NCBI RefSeq assembly: GCF_016405965.1
Contig: NZ_JAEFCD010000035.1
Span: 1-48,228 of the forward strand
Reading direction: 5' to 3'
DNA length: 48,228 nucleotides
Source of the DNA: Alteromonas sp. IB21
Lineage (GTDB): Bacteria > Pseudomonadota > Gammaproteobacteria > Enterobacterales > Alteromonadaceae
Below, piece by piece: positions 8,241-17,453 of the stretch. The notes beneath the pieces are model-generated. The model did not search any database. It saw nothing but the letters and a program-made list of their open reading frames with translations, and was not told the origin of the DNA. Numbering within the stretch: position 1 is the stretch's first letter; each line of letters opens with the position of its first letter. The translations under genes were made by a program, and so were the position numbers.

Positions 8241-8423
8241 ATGACACAAGCACAATCAACAACTCACCTTTCTTGTTTCATTGAAGCAATCGCGCTCGCT
8301 AAGCACACCAAATGTGTATCACGGGATGATTTACAAGCCCTGCTTCAACAAAAAGGTTATGAAGAAATAGTTGCTCTTAATACTGCTGAAGAGTTAGAGC
8401 CACAGTTGCCAATCGCTTCATAA
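8241..8423 (+). CDS. Small hypothetical protein, 60 residues
   Basis: ATG 8241, with only a weak purine stretch (GAGAA) before it. The product contains a helix-rich segment (FIEAIALAKHTKCVSRDDLQ) and ends in EELEPQLPIAS. I recognise no family. It is divergent from the RHH gene and is followed 14 bases later by a decayed STAS-like gene, so it may belong to an old two-gene operon. Codon use resembles nearby genes, which favours a real gene, but the evidence is modest. Confidence 0.45.
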   Translation: MTQAQSTTHLSCFIEAIALAKHTKCVSRDDLQALLQQKGYEEIVALNTAEELEPQLPIAS

Positions 8424-8437
8424 ATCAGCTGGTTAAA

Positions 8438-8718
8438 ATGACCCGTTTTTTACCCCATGGTGAAGTGCGTGTTCACCGGGAAGGTCGCATACTCATTCTG
8501 GAAGGACATGGCCCTTGGAATGTTGAGGCACTTCAACATTCAACTGACAAGGCACAACCTATACTACAAGAACTTAGCGGCGCCCCTTGGGGAGTGATGG
8601 CAAGCATTTCGGCAGTATTTATCAACAAGCTGGAGATAACGTTAAAGTGTTTAACGACACAGATGAAGCTAAACGTTGGCTAATGAAGACCATTAAGCTA
8701 GCCTCAAACAACATTTAA
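8438..8718 (+). pseudogene. STAS/SpoIIAA-like gene with internal deletion and frameshift
   Basis: The N-terminal frame from ATG 8438 reads GEVRVHREGRILILEGHGPW and continues to GAPWGVMAS. The frame is then lost. A different frame from about 8605 to TAA 8718 reads HFGSIYQQAGDNVKVFNDTD followed by EAKRWL. That ending (V-F-x-D-x-x-E-A-x-x-W-L) is the usual C-terminus of STAS-domain/SpoIIAA-like proteins, whose N-terminus the first frame resembles. About 40 residues of the middle are missing between the two parts, so an out-of-frame deletion near 8600-8605 best explains the structure. The continuous frame alone would end at 8683 with an unrelated tail. Confidence 0.6.
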
Positions 8719-8744
8719 AGCAGTTTTTTAACCGAAGTTATCAC

Positions 8745-8888
8745 ATGCTTTCTGCGATTCTTATCTATTTACTGTTTAGCGCTTGTTTACTTGCAACACT
8801 TAAGTGCTTAGCGTTGTACAAAAAAATACAAGAACTGACAACATCCCAAAGACTGACTAGTAAAAAAACCGCCCCAAAATCAACATAA
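8745..8888 (+). CDS. Possible small single-helix membrane peptide, 47 residues
   Basis: ATG 8745 to TAA 8888. The first 22 residues are hydrophobic (MLSAILIYLLFSACLLATLK) and would form one transmembrane helix; the rest is basic and polar (LYKKIQELTTSQRL, then KKTAPKST). The gene follows the decayed STAS-like gene by 26 bases. No good ribosome binding site is visible. No family recognised. Confidence 0.35.
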   Translation: MLSAILIYLLFSACLLATLKCLALYKKIQELTTSQRLTSKKTAPKST

Positions 8889-8959
8889 AGTTATCATAAT
8901 TCAGCCAATTAAACCTGTAAAAATCGGTATCTGACGTTACTAAAAAATGGTATTTCCAC

Positions 8960-9730
8960 TCAAACTTTACGTCTTAATGTTATAAAACAACAGGCGATTA
9001 AAAATAAACTAACCATAGCAGGAGCATTAACTAACCCAAGCACTTGCCCATTGGGAAGCCGTACAATGTAGCCAATATCAGCGAACGAGGCTATTGTTGT
9101 GTTGCTTATCGTTGTACTGCCCTCTAAAACTCCAGTAAGAAGGTCGCTCGAAGGACCAGCCCAATCTTCAGCCCAGTGGCCGTTCCTAGTTCCTTCATTT
9201 TCGCTCACTATATCCACAGGAACAAAGTTAGCACTAGTATCAAACTCGTTTCGATATGTATCCAGCGCGAATTGGCCTAAATATTCACCTGAGTCTTCTT
9301 GGTATAGTCCGCTAAAATAACTCCAGATTGTACCAAACCCGATAACATGCGCCATTTCATGTATGATTACGTCGAATAACAGACCCGAGACTTCTAAATA
9401 TATCAAGTCAGCAGAGTCGAATTGCATAAACCCGTTCGTTACATAAACGACATCTCCATAACGAATACCACGGGACCACCCCGCGCTCGCTAGGGTACCT
9501 CCAGCACCATCATCCGTAATTGCTGTAGCCGCTATTTCCATGTTCACATCAACATCGAGACGCGTGCCGATCAAAAATGATTCCCATAGGTTCACCGCGC
9601 TTTCAAATATGTCCGTTTGACTCGGTTCTAAGCCTCTACCGTCGGTAATTTCAATATTTATTACACCAGCGTTAGTTTTAAAGGCAAGCAAGAAGAAAAG
9701 ATTTAGAAGGAAAAATTTAGCAGGCTTCAT
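8960..9730 (-). CDS. Secreted zinc metalloprotease-like protein with PEP-CTERM-like tail
   Basis: A 256-residue exported protein. The signal peptide (MKPAKFFLLNLFFLLAFKTN) ends near Ala21. The zinc motif HEMAHVIGFGTIW gives His124, Glu125 and His128, and a third candidate ligand is His185 in NGHWAED, the spacing seen in leishmanolysin-type (metzincin-like) proteases. The C-terminus reads VNAPAMVSLFLIACCF then LRRKV: a short Pro motif, one hydrophobic helix and a basic end. That is PEP-CTERM architecture with NAP in place of PEP. It may be cell-surface sorted by an exosortase. A sigma-54-like promoter lies at 9801-9816. Confidence 0.75.
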   Translation of the reverse strand: MKPAKFFLLNLFFLLAFKTNAGVINIEITDGRGLEPSQTDIFESAVNLWESFLIGTRLDVDVNMEIAATAITDDGAGGTLASAGWSRGIRYGDVVYVTNGFMQFDSADLIYLEVSGLLFDVIIHEMAHVIGFGTIWSYFSGLYQEDSGEYLGQFALDTYRNEFDTSANFVPVDIVSENEGTRNGHWAEDWAGPSSDLLTGVLEGSTTISNTTIASFADIGYIVRLPNGQVLGLVNAPAMVSLFLIACCFITLRRKV

Positions 9731-10179
9731 TAAGTTTCCGGACCATCGATATTTAAATGCCTACACGGCATTTGTTGTTTTTATTATCTGGGGTCGCAAA
9801 AGCAATTTTTAAGCCACACTATATACCCTTAAAAATCAAAAATTTACAACCATTCAACTGGGGGATGCCGAATAGTTGTAAAAAAAACGGACACAGTAGA
9901 ACAATGAGTTGTTTATTGCACATACAAGCCCATAAAAAAGCGGCACTTCAGAGGTGCCGCTAAAAACTACAGTCCTTTACAGTTACTTGCAGAAATTGTC
10001 CATCAGTTAAGGCACTAGAATCGAAAAAAAGTTCAACTTAATTATTGAAGCAAAGCACCGTAACTCAGACTATATTTTATACAGAAATTATGTGCTAACC
10101 AGACAACTTTAGTTGAACCTTTTTTAATCGATGACTTTGGTCTAATATAGGGAAAAATTGATCGGAAACAAAGTCAGTC
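9731..10179. other. Intergenic region between two protease genes
   Basis: Besides the sigma-54-like promoter (9801-9816) there is a hairpin with arms AGCGGCACTT and GGGTGCCGCT-like pairing at 9939-9961, preceded by A6, so it would work as a minus-strand terminator. A 25-codon open tail without a start (minus strand, 10037 to TAG 9960) ends inside it and may be the last remnant of a lost gene. The promoter of the large astacin gene should be near 10070-10160, but no consensus pair is evident. Confidence 0.35.
9801..9816 (-). promoter_or_regulatory. Sigma-54-like promoter of the PEP-CTERM-like protease gene
   Basis: On the minus strand the site reads TGGCTTAAAAATTGCT, matching the consensus TGGCACG-N4-TTGCT at the invariant GG-N10-GC and at TTGCT. 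It would start transcription about 60 bases before ATG 9730. Confidence 0.6.
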
Positions 10180-13100
10180 ATGGAAGAACATTCATTCTTT
10201 TCTTATAAAGCGTTAACCAAAGGCACACTGTTACTCTTAGCTATATTTACGCTTTTTTCTGCCCATGCGGCAAAGAACGTAATTCACTCACCTTTTGAGC
10301 AAATTGAGCAGAATCTTAAGCTTGCCCAGCAACATTCCTTTGTGGATTATTATCCGCTTCAGCTAAAATCAAATACTGAAACTCAAAAAATAACAAAACC
10401 TGCAATAGTGCTTGATGGAACCTACATAATTGAAGGCGACATTGCCGTCAAAAAAGCGTTTACAGGCAACGAAGAATCTATAAGCGGTCTAGCGACAAGC
10501 TATCGAGGCCTTTGGCCGGGCGCATCGGTTTATTACTCCATTACTAATGACTTTACTGACGCTGAGAAATTCAAGATCCGTCAAAATATGGATGTAATAG
10601 AGGCGGTTAGTATTGTTAGATTCTATGAGCGGACAAATGAATACGATTATGTTCAAATTTTTAAGGGAAGCGGCTGCTGGTCGTATATAGGAAGTATAGG
10701 GGGAGCACAAGAACTGTCCCTTGGTTCAGGGTGTCTAGCAAATAGCACGATTCAACATGAGCTTATGCATGCTATTGGTATTGAACATGAACAATCAAGG
10801 CCAGACCGTGACGAATACATACAGGTTCTTGAAGACAATATCGAACCTGGCCAAGAGGGAAATTTTTTCATCAATCTCTCAAGTTACAAAGTAGGCGAGT
10901 ATGATTTCAACTCAATCATGCACTACTCTAATTACGGCTTCTCACGTAACGGCAACCCAACTATTCTTCGTCTAGATAACCCAGATTTACCCACGGGCGG
11001 CAACGAGTTAACCGCAACAGATGTCGCTACTATAGACTACTTATACCCCAATGCCGGAAACGTTAAATTTATTGGCGAAGCGTCGCTTGAAACTACTGGT
11101 TCACCTGCGCTTTCTCAAGACGGTGACATTTTAGCGGGGGGGATAGGCCAATTTTATTCCGTTCGAAGCACGGGTGATTTAAAGTGGACACGCACGTACA
11201 ACAATCGCTCCTACCAATCATCACCGGTAGTGAGTTATGAGGGAACTATATACGTTAGTTCGACAGATGGCGTACTAAACGCAATATCGTCTGAAGGTTC
11301 ACATTTATGGTCTTTCAGTGCTAATCAAGCTATCAAAGGGTCACCGGCATTAAACAGTTATAACGAAATTTTTATCGGAGCCACAAACAAACTATATTCG
11401 ATCACGCCTAACGGATTTGAAATATGGTCTGCTGATGTAAGCGGTGAAGTATTAGGGTCACCCGCTATAGATGCAAACGACAACGTTGTTATCGCGACAA
11501 CTTCAGGCTACTTAGCCTCGTTTACACGTTCAGGAAGTTTAAATTGGGAGGTTAATCTGTTCGAGAATTTCGAAAGCTCTCCTGTCCTGACCACAGAAAA
11601 CAACATATTGATCGTCGCGTCATCTGGCTTGGTCTACCATATTGATAATAGCGGTACAACCCTTTGGCAATATAGCTTATCTGGATCTTCCGAAAGTTCG
11701 CCCATAATAACGCCAACAGAATCTATCATAATTGGCGCGTCAAATGGTCTTCATCATATTTCCAAAGAAGGGGATCTTCTGTGGCATAACCAGGCAGTGG
11801 GTGAAATCAAAGGCTCTGCAGCGATGTCAGAAACTGGCACGATTTACGTGGGTTCATACGGCAACAATACTATGTATGAACTAACAAACGATGGGTCAAT
11901 CATCTGGAGTGTCGAAGTAGATTCACCGCTGAGTGGTTCACCACTAATTGCAGATGACGGTTCTGTTTATATTTTAGGTAATAAACTATATGCATTCTAC
12001 GGCTACAGTGGAAGTTTAGCTACTGCACCATGGCCTACTTTTGGAAAAAACAATCAAAATACGAAAAGTTATTCTGACTACTCGCCGAATACCCCTCCTA
12101 TTGCTGATGCAGGAAACAATCAAATTGTAGAAGGCGGAGAAACCGTTACCCTTGACGGCTCCTTAAGCAACGACGCTGATGGTACGATAGTCGCGTATCA
12201 TTGGGAGCAGGTATCTGGTGAGCTAATAAGTTTAGAAAATACCACAAATCCAGTGATCACCTTTAACGCTCCCGACACAAACGAATCATTAGATTTAGTG
12301 TTTCGGTTAACAGTAACCGATAATCGCGGAGAGTCAGCACAGGATACCGTTAATATATTCGTCCTTAATGGCGATGGGAACAACACGCTAATCGATTTCG
12401 AAACGGGTGATTTATCTCAGGCAAATTTCAATAACAATAATGGCTTTGCGTGGAGTCTTACTGATGAAGATGCAGCATCAGGGAATTACAGTATTGTCTC
12501 ATCTAATCGGGGCGTTGACGGCTCATCTTCTCAAATTTCGCTGAATGCGGTAGTGGCCTCTGGAAGAATTCAGTTTGATAGAGCGGTGAGTTCGGAACCA
12601 GACTTTGACTTTCTTCAGTTTAAAATAGACGGCAACCTTGCAGCTCAGTGGTCGGGTGAATTAAGTTTTCAGATGGTCAGTTTTGAAGTTGAAGCCGGTC
12701 GACACGAATTTACTTGGGTGTACCAAAAAGATGGAAGCGTTCATGAAGGTAGAGATAGCGCGTGGATAGACAACATCAATTTTGTTGAACCTGGTGAAAA
12801 TTTAAGCCCAATTGCTGACGCTGGTCAAAATCAAACAATACTCCCAATGGACTACTTTGAGCTCTTGGGCACTAATTCATACGATCCTGATGGAACAATC
12901 GTTTCTTTTGAGTGGGAACAAATAAGTGGGCCTAGCGCCGACATCGTTGCACCTTACGAAGCAGCGACAGGGGCCTATGCACCTAACGTTTCTGAAGAGA
13001 CATCTCTCGAGTTCAAACTGACGGTAACTGACAACCTTGGCTTATCATCAGAAAGCACCACCACAGTAAACGTAGTGCCACAGCGCTTGGAACTAAGTTA

Positions 13101-15756
13101 CATAGAAGTAATCGGGGATTATTTCAGTAATTTGTATCCAAACAGCGAACGTCAGTTTGGCCTGTTAGCCTACTTTAACGATGGCAGTAGCTATGATGTC
13201 ACCGTCGATGCGCAGTGGAATGTGTCGCCCCAGAGTTATGCCTCTTTCAGTGATGTGCAACCCGGGCTACTTGTAATCGAAGATTTAATCACGAATCAAG
13301 AGGTTCTGGTAAGCGTAACTTATGCTGGCATGACTCAGAGCTACTACATGACTATTTTTGGTGAAGAGCCAGAGCTCACAGATTTTTACGTAGATAGCTT
13401 TTACGAAGTATACGATAATTCATCGAGCGCTTTTTTAGCCTATGCAAGCTATAGTGATGGCAGTACAAAAGAGGTTACAAACGAAGCAAACTATAGCGTG
13501 TCGTCGCCTGATTTAGTTGATTTAGATGATTTGGCAGACGGTATTTTAACTGTCTTGAATGTTGAACAAGATGTCACAATTACTTTTGTAGCTACATACG
13601 AAAATTCAACGTTTTCCCAAGAAATACTGATTGTCAATCATGATAAAATTACAGACTTGGAGATTACTAATACCTTAGATGTTTTAAGTGTCACAGCAAG
13701 TCATCAATTCCAACTAAACGCTACAAGACTAAATGGTGAAACGTTTAGGGCAACAGATAAAGCTATATGGTCTGTTTCAAACACCAACATAGCTCAAATT
13801 GATGCCGGATTATTAACGATTTCCGAAAATGTTAATGGTGCGACTTCTGTTACCATATTTGCTGAGTTAGAGGGAAGATCTAAAGGCTTCACTGTGAGCA
13901 TTGACGCCAACGTCGCACCTAAATTCACATCTCAACCAGAAACTAGCGCCATCGCCCAAAAGCTGTATCGTTACAATATAAGCGCAGAAGATATTAACAA
14001 CGATGACATTACGTTTGATTCAGAAATAGTATTTGGTGAGGACGAAATTTTTGACTTTGAAAACGTAGCCTTAAGTGATCTTCCATTCACACTTATGGGA
14101 GATGCAGAATGGGAGATCACTTCCAATAAATCGGCAGATGGATTATTTAGTTTAGCGTCACCCGCATCACTAAACGATGGACAATCTGCATCTGTCCTTC
14201 TAGACATAGAAACAAGTGCCGGCGAGATATCTTTTGACTTAGCAACTAGTACAGAAGGGTCATTTGATGTCTTTTACTTTTTAATCGATGGAATACTTGT
14301 GTATTCACAATCAGGTTTGAAAGACTTTGAGACTGTTTCATTTTTCTTAGACGAGGGCTCACATTCATTTGAATGGAAGTATGACAAAGATGCATCAGTC
14401 TCTACGGGAAGTGATACCGTGTGGATAGATAACATTCACATTCCTAAGGCCAGCAGCTCTGACGGCACTTCAAATTGGCTATATTTTAACGATTTAGGTA
14501 ATGGAAATGCGGAGCTTTTTGGCGTGCCTAGTGCAGACAACATTGGAAATTACACGGTTACTATTTCTGCAAGTGACGGCGTTCGCGTAAGTACCCAAGA
14601 ATTCAATTTACGTGTTGAAGAAAACCAGCTCAACCCATTAGATTACGATGGAGACGGGAAAGCTGATATTTCAATAAGACGAGCAGAAGCTGGCTATCAG
14701 TTCATTAAAGAAAGTGAAAGTGAAAACATTTACCGCCTGTTTTTTGGAAGCCAAGAAACCGATATACCGGTTAACGGAGACTTTGATGGCGACGGAATAG
14801 CCGACATTAGCATTTATAGACCGGGTGTTGGTTACTGGTTTATAAAGCGCTCGTCAGATGGCAGTATATTCAGACTAGCATTTGGTACACAAGACGGCGA
14901 TATACCTGTTCCCGCAGATTACGATGGTGACGGCACAACTGATATCGCGGTAAGAAGGCCATCTACTGGACAATGGATTATAAGGCCCTCTAATTCTGCA
15001 GATACTTACGTTCGCGCCTACTTCGGTGGTAACGCAGATGACGTTCCTGTTCAAGCAGACTACGATGGCGATGGATTAGAAGACATTGCTATTTGGCGTC
15101 CATCAACCCAACAATGGATAATTAGATATACCACCGACAATTCAATACGCAGAATTACGATGGGTGAAAGTGAGCGTGATGTTCCCGTTACCGGTGACTA
15201 TGATGGCGATGGAAAAGCTGATTTTGCCGTAAGAGTTCCGCAAACGGGAATGTGGCACATACGAAAAAGTAGTGAAAATGCTATTTCAAGTCTGTTTTTC
15301 GGCAGTGAAAGCAGTGACATTCCGGTGCAGGGAGACTACAACGGCGACGGTAAAACTGATATTGCCATCAGGCGGCCAGACACTGCTACTTTTATCGTCA
15401 AAGAATCGAACGAAGCGGGTAGCATCAAAAGGCTTTTCTTTGGTTCGCAGGTTTCGGATTTGCCGCTCGCAAGCCCAATGGCGATAAAGATGGCAATGCT
15501 TGGACTGCCCTCCTCTATTGAAAATGAATTTTTCCCTAGTTCAACGCCATCAACCATTAACTCTGCTGTAATTACCAGCCCAGTTGACTTGAGTACGTCT
15601 TCTATACCTAGCGAGTTTGGTCATGAGAGTTCAGAAACCGGCGATTTATTGAATGTTTCAGAACTTGAAGAAGTATCACGTGAAGTCGAATTTAAAATCG
15701 AGTATCTAAAAGTCGCCCCAGAAAAAGAAAAAGTTCCGATGAACAACACTCATTAA
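10180..15756 (+). CDS. Giant secreted astacin metalloprotease with PQQ propeller, PKD and FG-GAP domains
   Basis: An 1858-residue exported protein. A signal peptide ends near AHAA (about residue 30). The astacin (M12A) domain spans about 100-290: HELMHAIGIEHEQSRPDRD gives His193, Glu194, His197 and His203, and the Met-turn SIMHY gives Met247 and Tyr249. Residues 300-620 form PQQ-like beta-propeller blades with repeated (S/G)SP and LxW motifs. PKD-like domains (NTPPIADAG, then PIADAGQNQ) start near 637 and 875. Two related beta-sandwich domains starting DFE are at about 733-870 and 1290-1424. Bacterial Ig-like segments are at about 968-1240. Six FG-GAP-type repeats with Ca-binding DGDGxxD are at about 1487-1767. 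There is no PEP-CTERM tail. The role is probably degradation or binding of extracellular protein or matrix. Confidence 0.92.
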   Translation: MEEHSFFSYKALTKGTLLLLAIFTLFSAHAAKNVIHSPFEQIEQNLKLAQQHSFVDYYPLQLKSNTETQKITKPAIVLDGTYIIEGDIAVKKAFTGNEESISGLATSYRGLWPGASVYYSITNDFTDAEKFKIRQNMDVIEAVSIVRFYERTNEYDYVQIFKGSGCWSYIGSIGGAQELSLGSGCLANSTIQHELMHAIGIEHEQSRPDRDEYIQVLEDNIEPGQEGNFFINLSSYKVGEYDFNSIMHYSNYGFSRNGNPTILRLDNPDLPTGGNELTATDVATIDYLYPNAGNVKFIGEASLETTGSPALSQDGDILAGGIGQFYSVRSTGDLKWTRTYNNRSYQSSPVVSYEGTIYVSSTDGVLNAISSEGSHLWSFSANQAIKGSPALNSYNEIFIGATNKLYSITPNGFEIWSADVSGEVLGSPAIDANDNVVIATTSGYLASFTRSGSLNWEVNLFENFESSPVLTTENNILIVASSGLVYHIDNSGTTLWQYSLSGSSESSPIITPTESIIIGASNGLHHISKEGDLLWHNQAVGEIKGSAAMSETGTIYVGSYGNNTMYELTNDGSIIWSVEVDSPLSGSPLIADDGSVYILGNKLYAFYGYSGSLATAPWPTFGKNNQNTKSYSDYSPNTPPIADAGNNQIVEGGETVTLDGSLSNDADGTIVAYHWEQVSGELISLENTTNPVITFNAPDTNESLDLVFRLTVTDNRGESAQDTVNIFVLNGDGNNTLIDFETGDLSQANFNNNNGFAWSLTDEDAASGNYSIVSSNRGVDGSSSQISLNAVVASGRIQFDRAVSSEPDFDFLQFKIDGNLAAQWSGELSFQMVSFEVEAGRHEFTWVYQKDGSVHEGRDSAWIDNINFVEPGENLSPIADAGQNQTILPMDYFELLGTNSYDPDGTIVSFEWEQISGPSADIVAPYEAATGAYAPNVSEETSLEFKLTVTDNLGLSSESTTTVNVVPQRLELSYIEVIGDYFSNLYPNSERQFGLLAYFNDGSSYDVTVDAQWNVSPQSYASFSDVQPGLLVIEDLITNQEVLVSVTYAGMTQSYYMTIFGEEPELTDFYVDSFYEVYDNSSSAFLAYASYSDGSTKEVTNEANYSVSSPDLVDLDDLADGILTVLNVEQDVTITFVATYENSTFSQEILIVNHDKITDLEITNTLDVLSVTASHQFQLNATRLNGETFRATDKAIWSVSNTNIAQIDAGLLTISENVNGATSVTIFAELEGRSKGFTVSIDANVAPKFTSQPETSAIAQKLYRYNISAEDINNDDITFDSEIVFGEDEIFDFENVALSDLPFTLMGDAEWEITSNKSADGLFSLASPASLNDGQSASVLLDIETSAGEISFDLATSTEGSFDVFYFLIDGILVYSQSGLKDFETVSFFLDEGSHSFEWKYDKDASVSTGSDTVWIDNIHIPKASSSDGTSNWLYFNDLGNGNAELFGVPSADNIGNYTVTISASDGVRVSTQEFNLRVEENQLNPLDYDGDGKADISIRRAEAGYQFIKESESENIYRLFFGSQETDIPVNGDFDGDGIADISIYRPGVGYWFIKRSSDGSIFRLAFGTQDGDIPVPADYDGDGTTDIAVRRPSTGQWIIRPSNSADTYVRAYFGGNADDVPVQADYDGDGLEDIAIWRPSTQQWIIRYTTDNSIRRITMGESERDVPVTGDYDGDGKADFAVRVPQTGMWHIRKSSENAISSLFFGSESSDIPVQGDYNGDGKTDIAIRRPDTATFIVKESNEAGSIKRLFFGSQVSDLPLASPMAIKMAMLGLPSSIENEFFPSSTPSTINSAVITSPVDLSTSSIPSEFGHESSETGDLLNVSELEEVSREVEFKIEYLKVAPEKEKVPMNNTH

Positions 15757-15766
15757 CACCGTAAAC

Positions 15767-15792
15767 GAAGCCACTTGGAAAATAGTGGCTTC
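15767..15792 (+). terminator. Hairpin after the astacin gene
   Basis: Perfect 9-bp arms GAAGCCACT / AGTGGCTTC enclose an 8-base loop, starting 11 bases after the stop codon. The following bases are not U-rich, so termination would be weak or aided by the next hairpin. Confidence 0.5.
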
Positions 15793-15823
15793 GCTTCGTT
15801 ACCTGAAGCTATTTTTAACTAAG

Positions 15824-15853
15824 CAAAAAAAAACGGAAGCAAAGCTTCCGTTT
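15824..15853 (-). terminator. Rho-independent terminator of the AhpD-like gene
   Basis: The arms AAACGGAAGC / GCTTCCGTTT form a perfect 10-bp stem with a 3-base loop. The A-tract before it (15824-15833) gives a long U-run on the minus-strand transcript. It lies 25 bases after the AhpD-like stop. Confidence 0.88.
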
Positions 15854-15877
15854 GAAACAACGTTAGTTAATTGTGAA

Positions 15878-16429
15878 CTATTTAGGTGACCAATCAAACT
15901 TTTTGAATGGTTCGTCAACTGGGGTGTCCGCCACATGGTTAGTATAGTTACTCATAACTTTTTGCGCAAGAATTAGGATAATTTCAAGCAGTTGCTTATG
16001 CTTATAACCAGCACTATAGAATGCGTCAAGTTGCGCACCATCAATGTTTCCTCTACCACGAGTAACCGCTAGTACAGTTTCTTTTAGCGTATTTAATTTA
16101 CTGTCAGAGAGGGTTTCATCATTACGCAACTCTTCAATCAAATCATCACGCACCTTCATGCTTTTCGCAATACCGGTGTGGGCTGGTACACAATAATGGC
16201 AGGAGTGTTCGACGTTCACCGCTTGCCAGACCACCGTTAACTCTTCCGCATTGAACGAGGTTTCTTGAGCCAGCTTGTGCAGCACTTGATAGCCTTCAAG
16301 CAATGCTGGCGCTTCTGCCATAACAGCGTGCAGGTTAGGCACCATACCAAACGCTGCTTGAGAATTGTCAAGTAAGGGCTTTGAGGCTTCTGGTGCTGTG
16401 TCTTTAGTATGTAGTTTGAAATCGCTCAT
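15878..16429 (-). CDS. AhpD/carboxymuconolactone decarboxylase-like protein
   Basis: A 183-residue all-helical protein of the AhpD-like family, many of which are thiol peroxidase or disulfide-reductase components. The redox motif HSCHYCVPAH gives Cys77 and Cys80 with His84, the expected CxxC-x3-H arrangement. The C-terminal half (EIILILAQKVMSNYTNHV) is typical of the family. The gene is divergent from a TetR regulator, and two perfect palindromes lie in the space between them, so it is probably the repressed target. A role in oxidative or electrophile stress is inferred from the family. Confidence 0.9.
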   Translation of the reverse strand: MSDFKLHTKDTAPEASKPLLDNSQAAFGMVPNLHAVMAEAPALLEGYQVLHKLAQETSFNAEELTVVWQAVNVEHSCHYCVPAHTGIAKSMKVRDDLIEELRNDETLSDSKLNTLKETVLAVTRGRGNIDGAQLDAFYSAGYKHKQLLEIILILAQKVMSNYTNHVADTPVDEPFKKFDWSPK

Positions 16430-16515
16430 ATCACTCTCCTGTTGATGTAACTAGAAATTCAAGTAACCCCTTTGGTTACCGTTCCCCCTTCAGTGTGGGA
16501 ACAATAATAGGTTTA

Positions 16516-16555
16516 CTTGAACGATCGTTCAAGCGATAATTGAACACGTGTTCAA
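16516..16555. promoter_or_regulatory. Pair of palindromic operators for the TetR regulator
   Basis: CTTGAACGATCGTTCAAG (16516-16533) and TTGAACACGTGTTCAA (16540-16555) are both perfect palindromes with shared half-sites TTGAAC/GTTCAA. Their centres are 23 bp apart. They lie between the AhpD-like start and the TetR start, the expected place for autoregulation and control of the divergent gene. Confidence 0.72.
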
Positions 16556-16581
16556 AACATTCACGTATAAGGTATGCTGCG

Positions 16582-17166
16582 ATGAAATATGACCATGATG
16601 ACATTATTGAAAAAGCCACCACACTTTTTTGGCAACGAGGCTTTCATGCAGCGGGTATGCGCGAGATCCAACAAGCATTAGATATGCGTCCAGGCAGTAT
16701 CTATGCGCGCTTTCAAAGTAAAGAAGGGTTATTTAAACTTGTTGTAGAACACTATGCACAGAACAGTGCAGAACGCTTAAAGCAGGTGGCAGAAGCAGAG
16801 TCACCTTTGAATGCGCTTTACAACTTTTTTGAAACGGCATTAACTGGACCTGATGAGCAGCGCTATATGCGTCAGTGTTTACTGGTGAAGTCTATTGCTG
16901 AATTAGATATTATTGGCGAGGTTGCCAAAAAAACAGTGCTTGAAAGCATGCAAACCCTCAAGGTTGGCTTTAAACATATAATTGAAGCCTGTATCGAGAA
17001 AGGCGAATTGCCTGAACATACACCAACTGCACTTGCAGCTGAGTGGCTTCAAAATCAATTCGTAGGACTAAGGGCGTTCGCCATTTTGCAAGACGACAAC
17101 AAAGCAATTGCTCAAATAATCAACAAGACTTTACTTGATCTTAAAAGTGAATGGCCCATTTCTTAG
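16582..17166 (+). CDS. TetR/AcrR-family transcriptional regulator
   Basis: A 194-residue repressor. The N-terminal helix-turn-helix region is clear: IIEKATTLFWQRGFHAAGMR, then LDMRPGSIYARFQSKEGLFK at about residues 8-53. The C-terminal ligand-binding helices are not recognisable to a named group. I place the start at ATG 16582, which has AAGG nine bases upstream. The same frame is open back to a TTG at 16540, but that codon lies inside the second palindromic operator and has no ribosome binding site. It is divergent from the AhpD-like gene, its probable target. Confidence 0.9.
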   Translation: MKYDHDDIIEKATTLFWQRGFHAAGMREIQQALDMRPGSIYARFQSKEGLFKLVVEHYAQNSAERLKQVAEAESPLNALYNFFETALTGPDEQRYMRQCLLVKSIAELDIIGEVAKKTVLESMQTLKVGFKHIIEACIEKGELPEHTPTALAAEWLQNQFVGLRAFAILQDDNKAIAQIINKTLLDLKSEWPIS

Positions 17167-17453
17167 CTTTTAACTTATTTCAGTATATAAATGTCCGCCA
17201 TCAAATAATGATAATTTAGATACACAATCGACACGCCCTACTTGCTGAGAGCTAGCCAAAACTTCTGTTTTAGGGCTAACATTAGTTTGGTCACTGTTCT
17301 TAACGGGCGCGCGCTTAACGAGTGCAGGCGAAAAACATGCTACTGGAAGCTGCCTAATTGAATCATTGGGAAAACTTAAAAACGTTTAAACCTCAATATA
17401 ATGAATTGTAAAACGCCAGTGGACAATTTTCATCACTGAGCCAAACGATAGAA

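Noticed and set aside
9757..9963. 68-codon frame on the plus strand
   Set aside because: It covers a sigma-54-like promoter and a terminator hairpin and shows no protein-like pattern.
16540..16581. TTG start extending the TetR protein by 14 residues
   Set aside because: It lies within a perfect palindromic operator and has no ribosome binding site; ATG 16582 has AAGG at the right distance.
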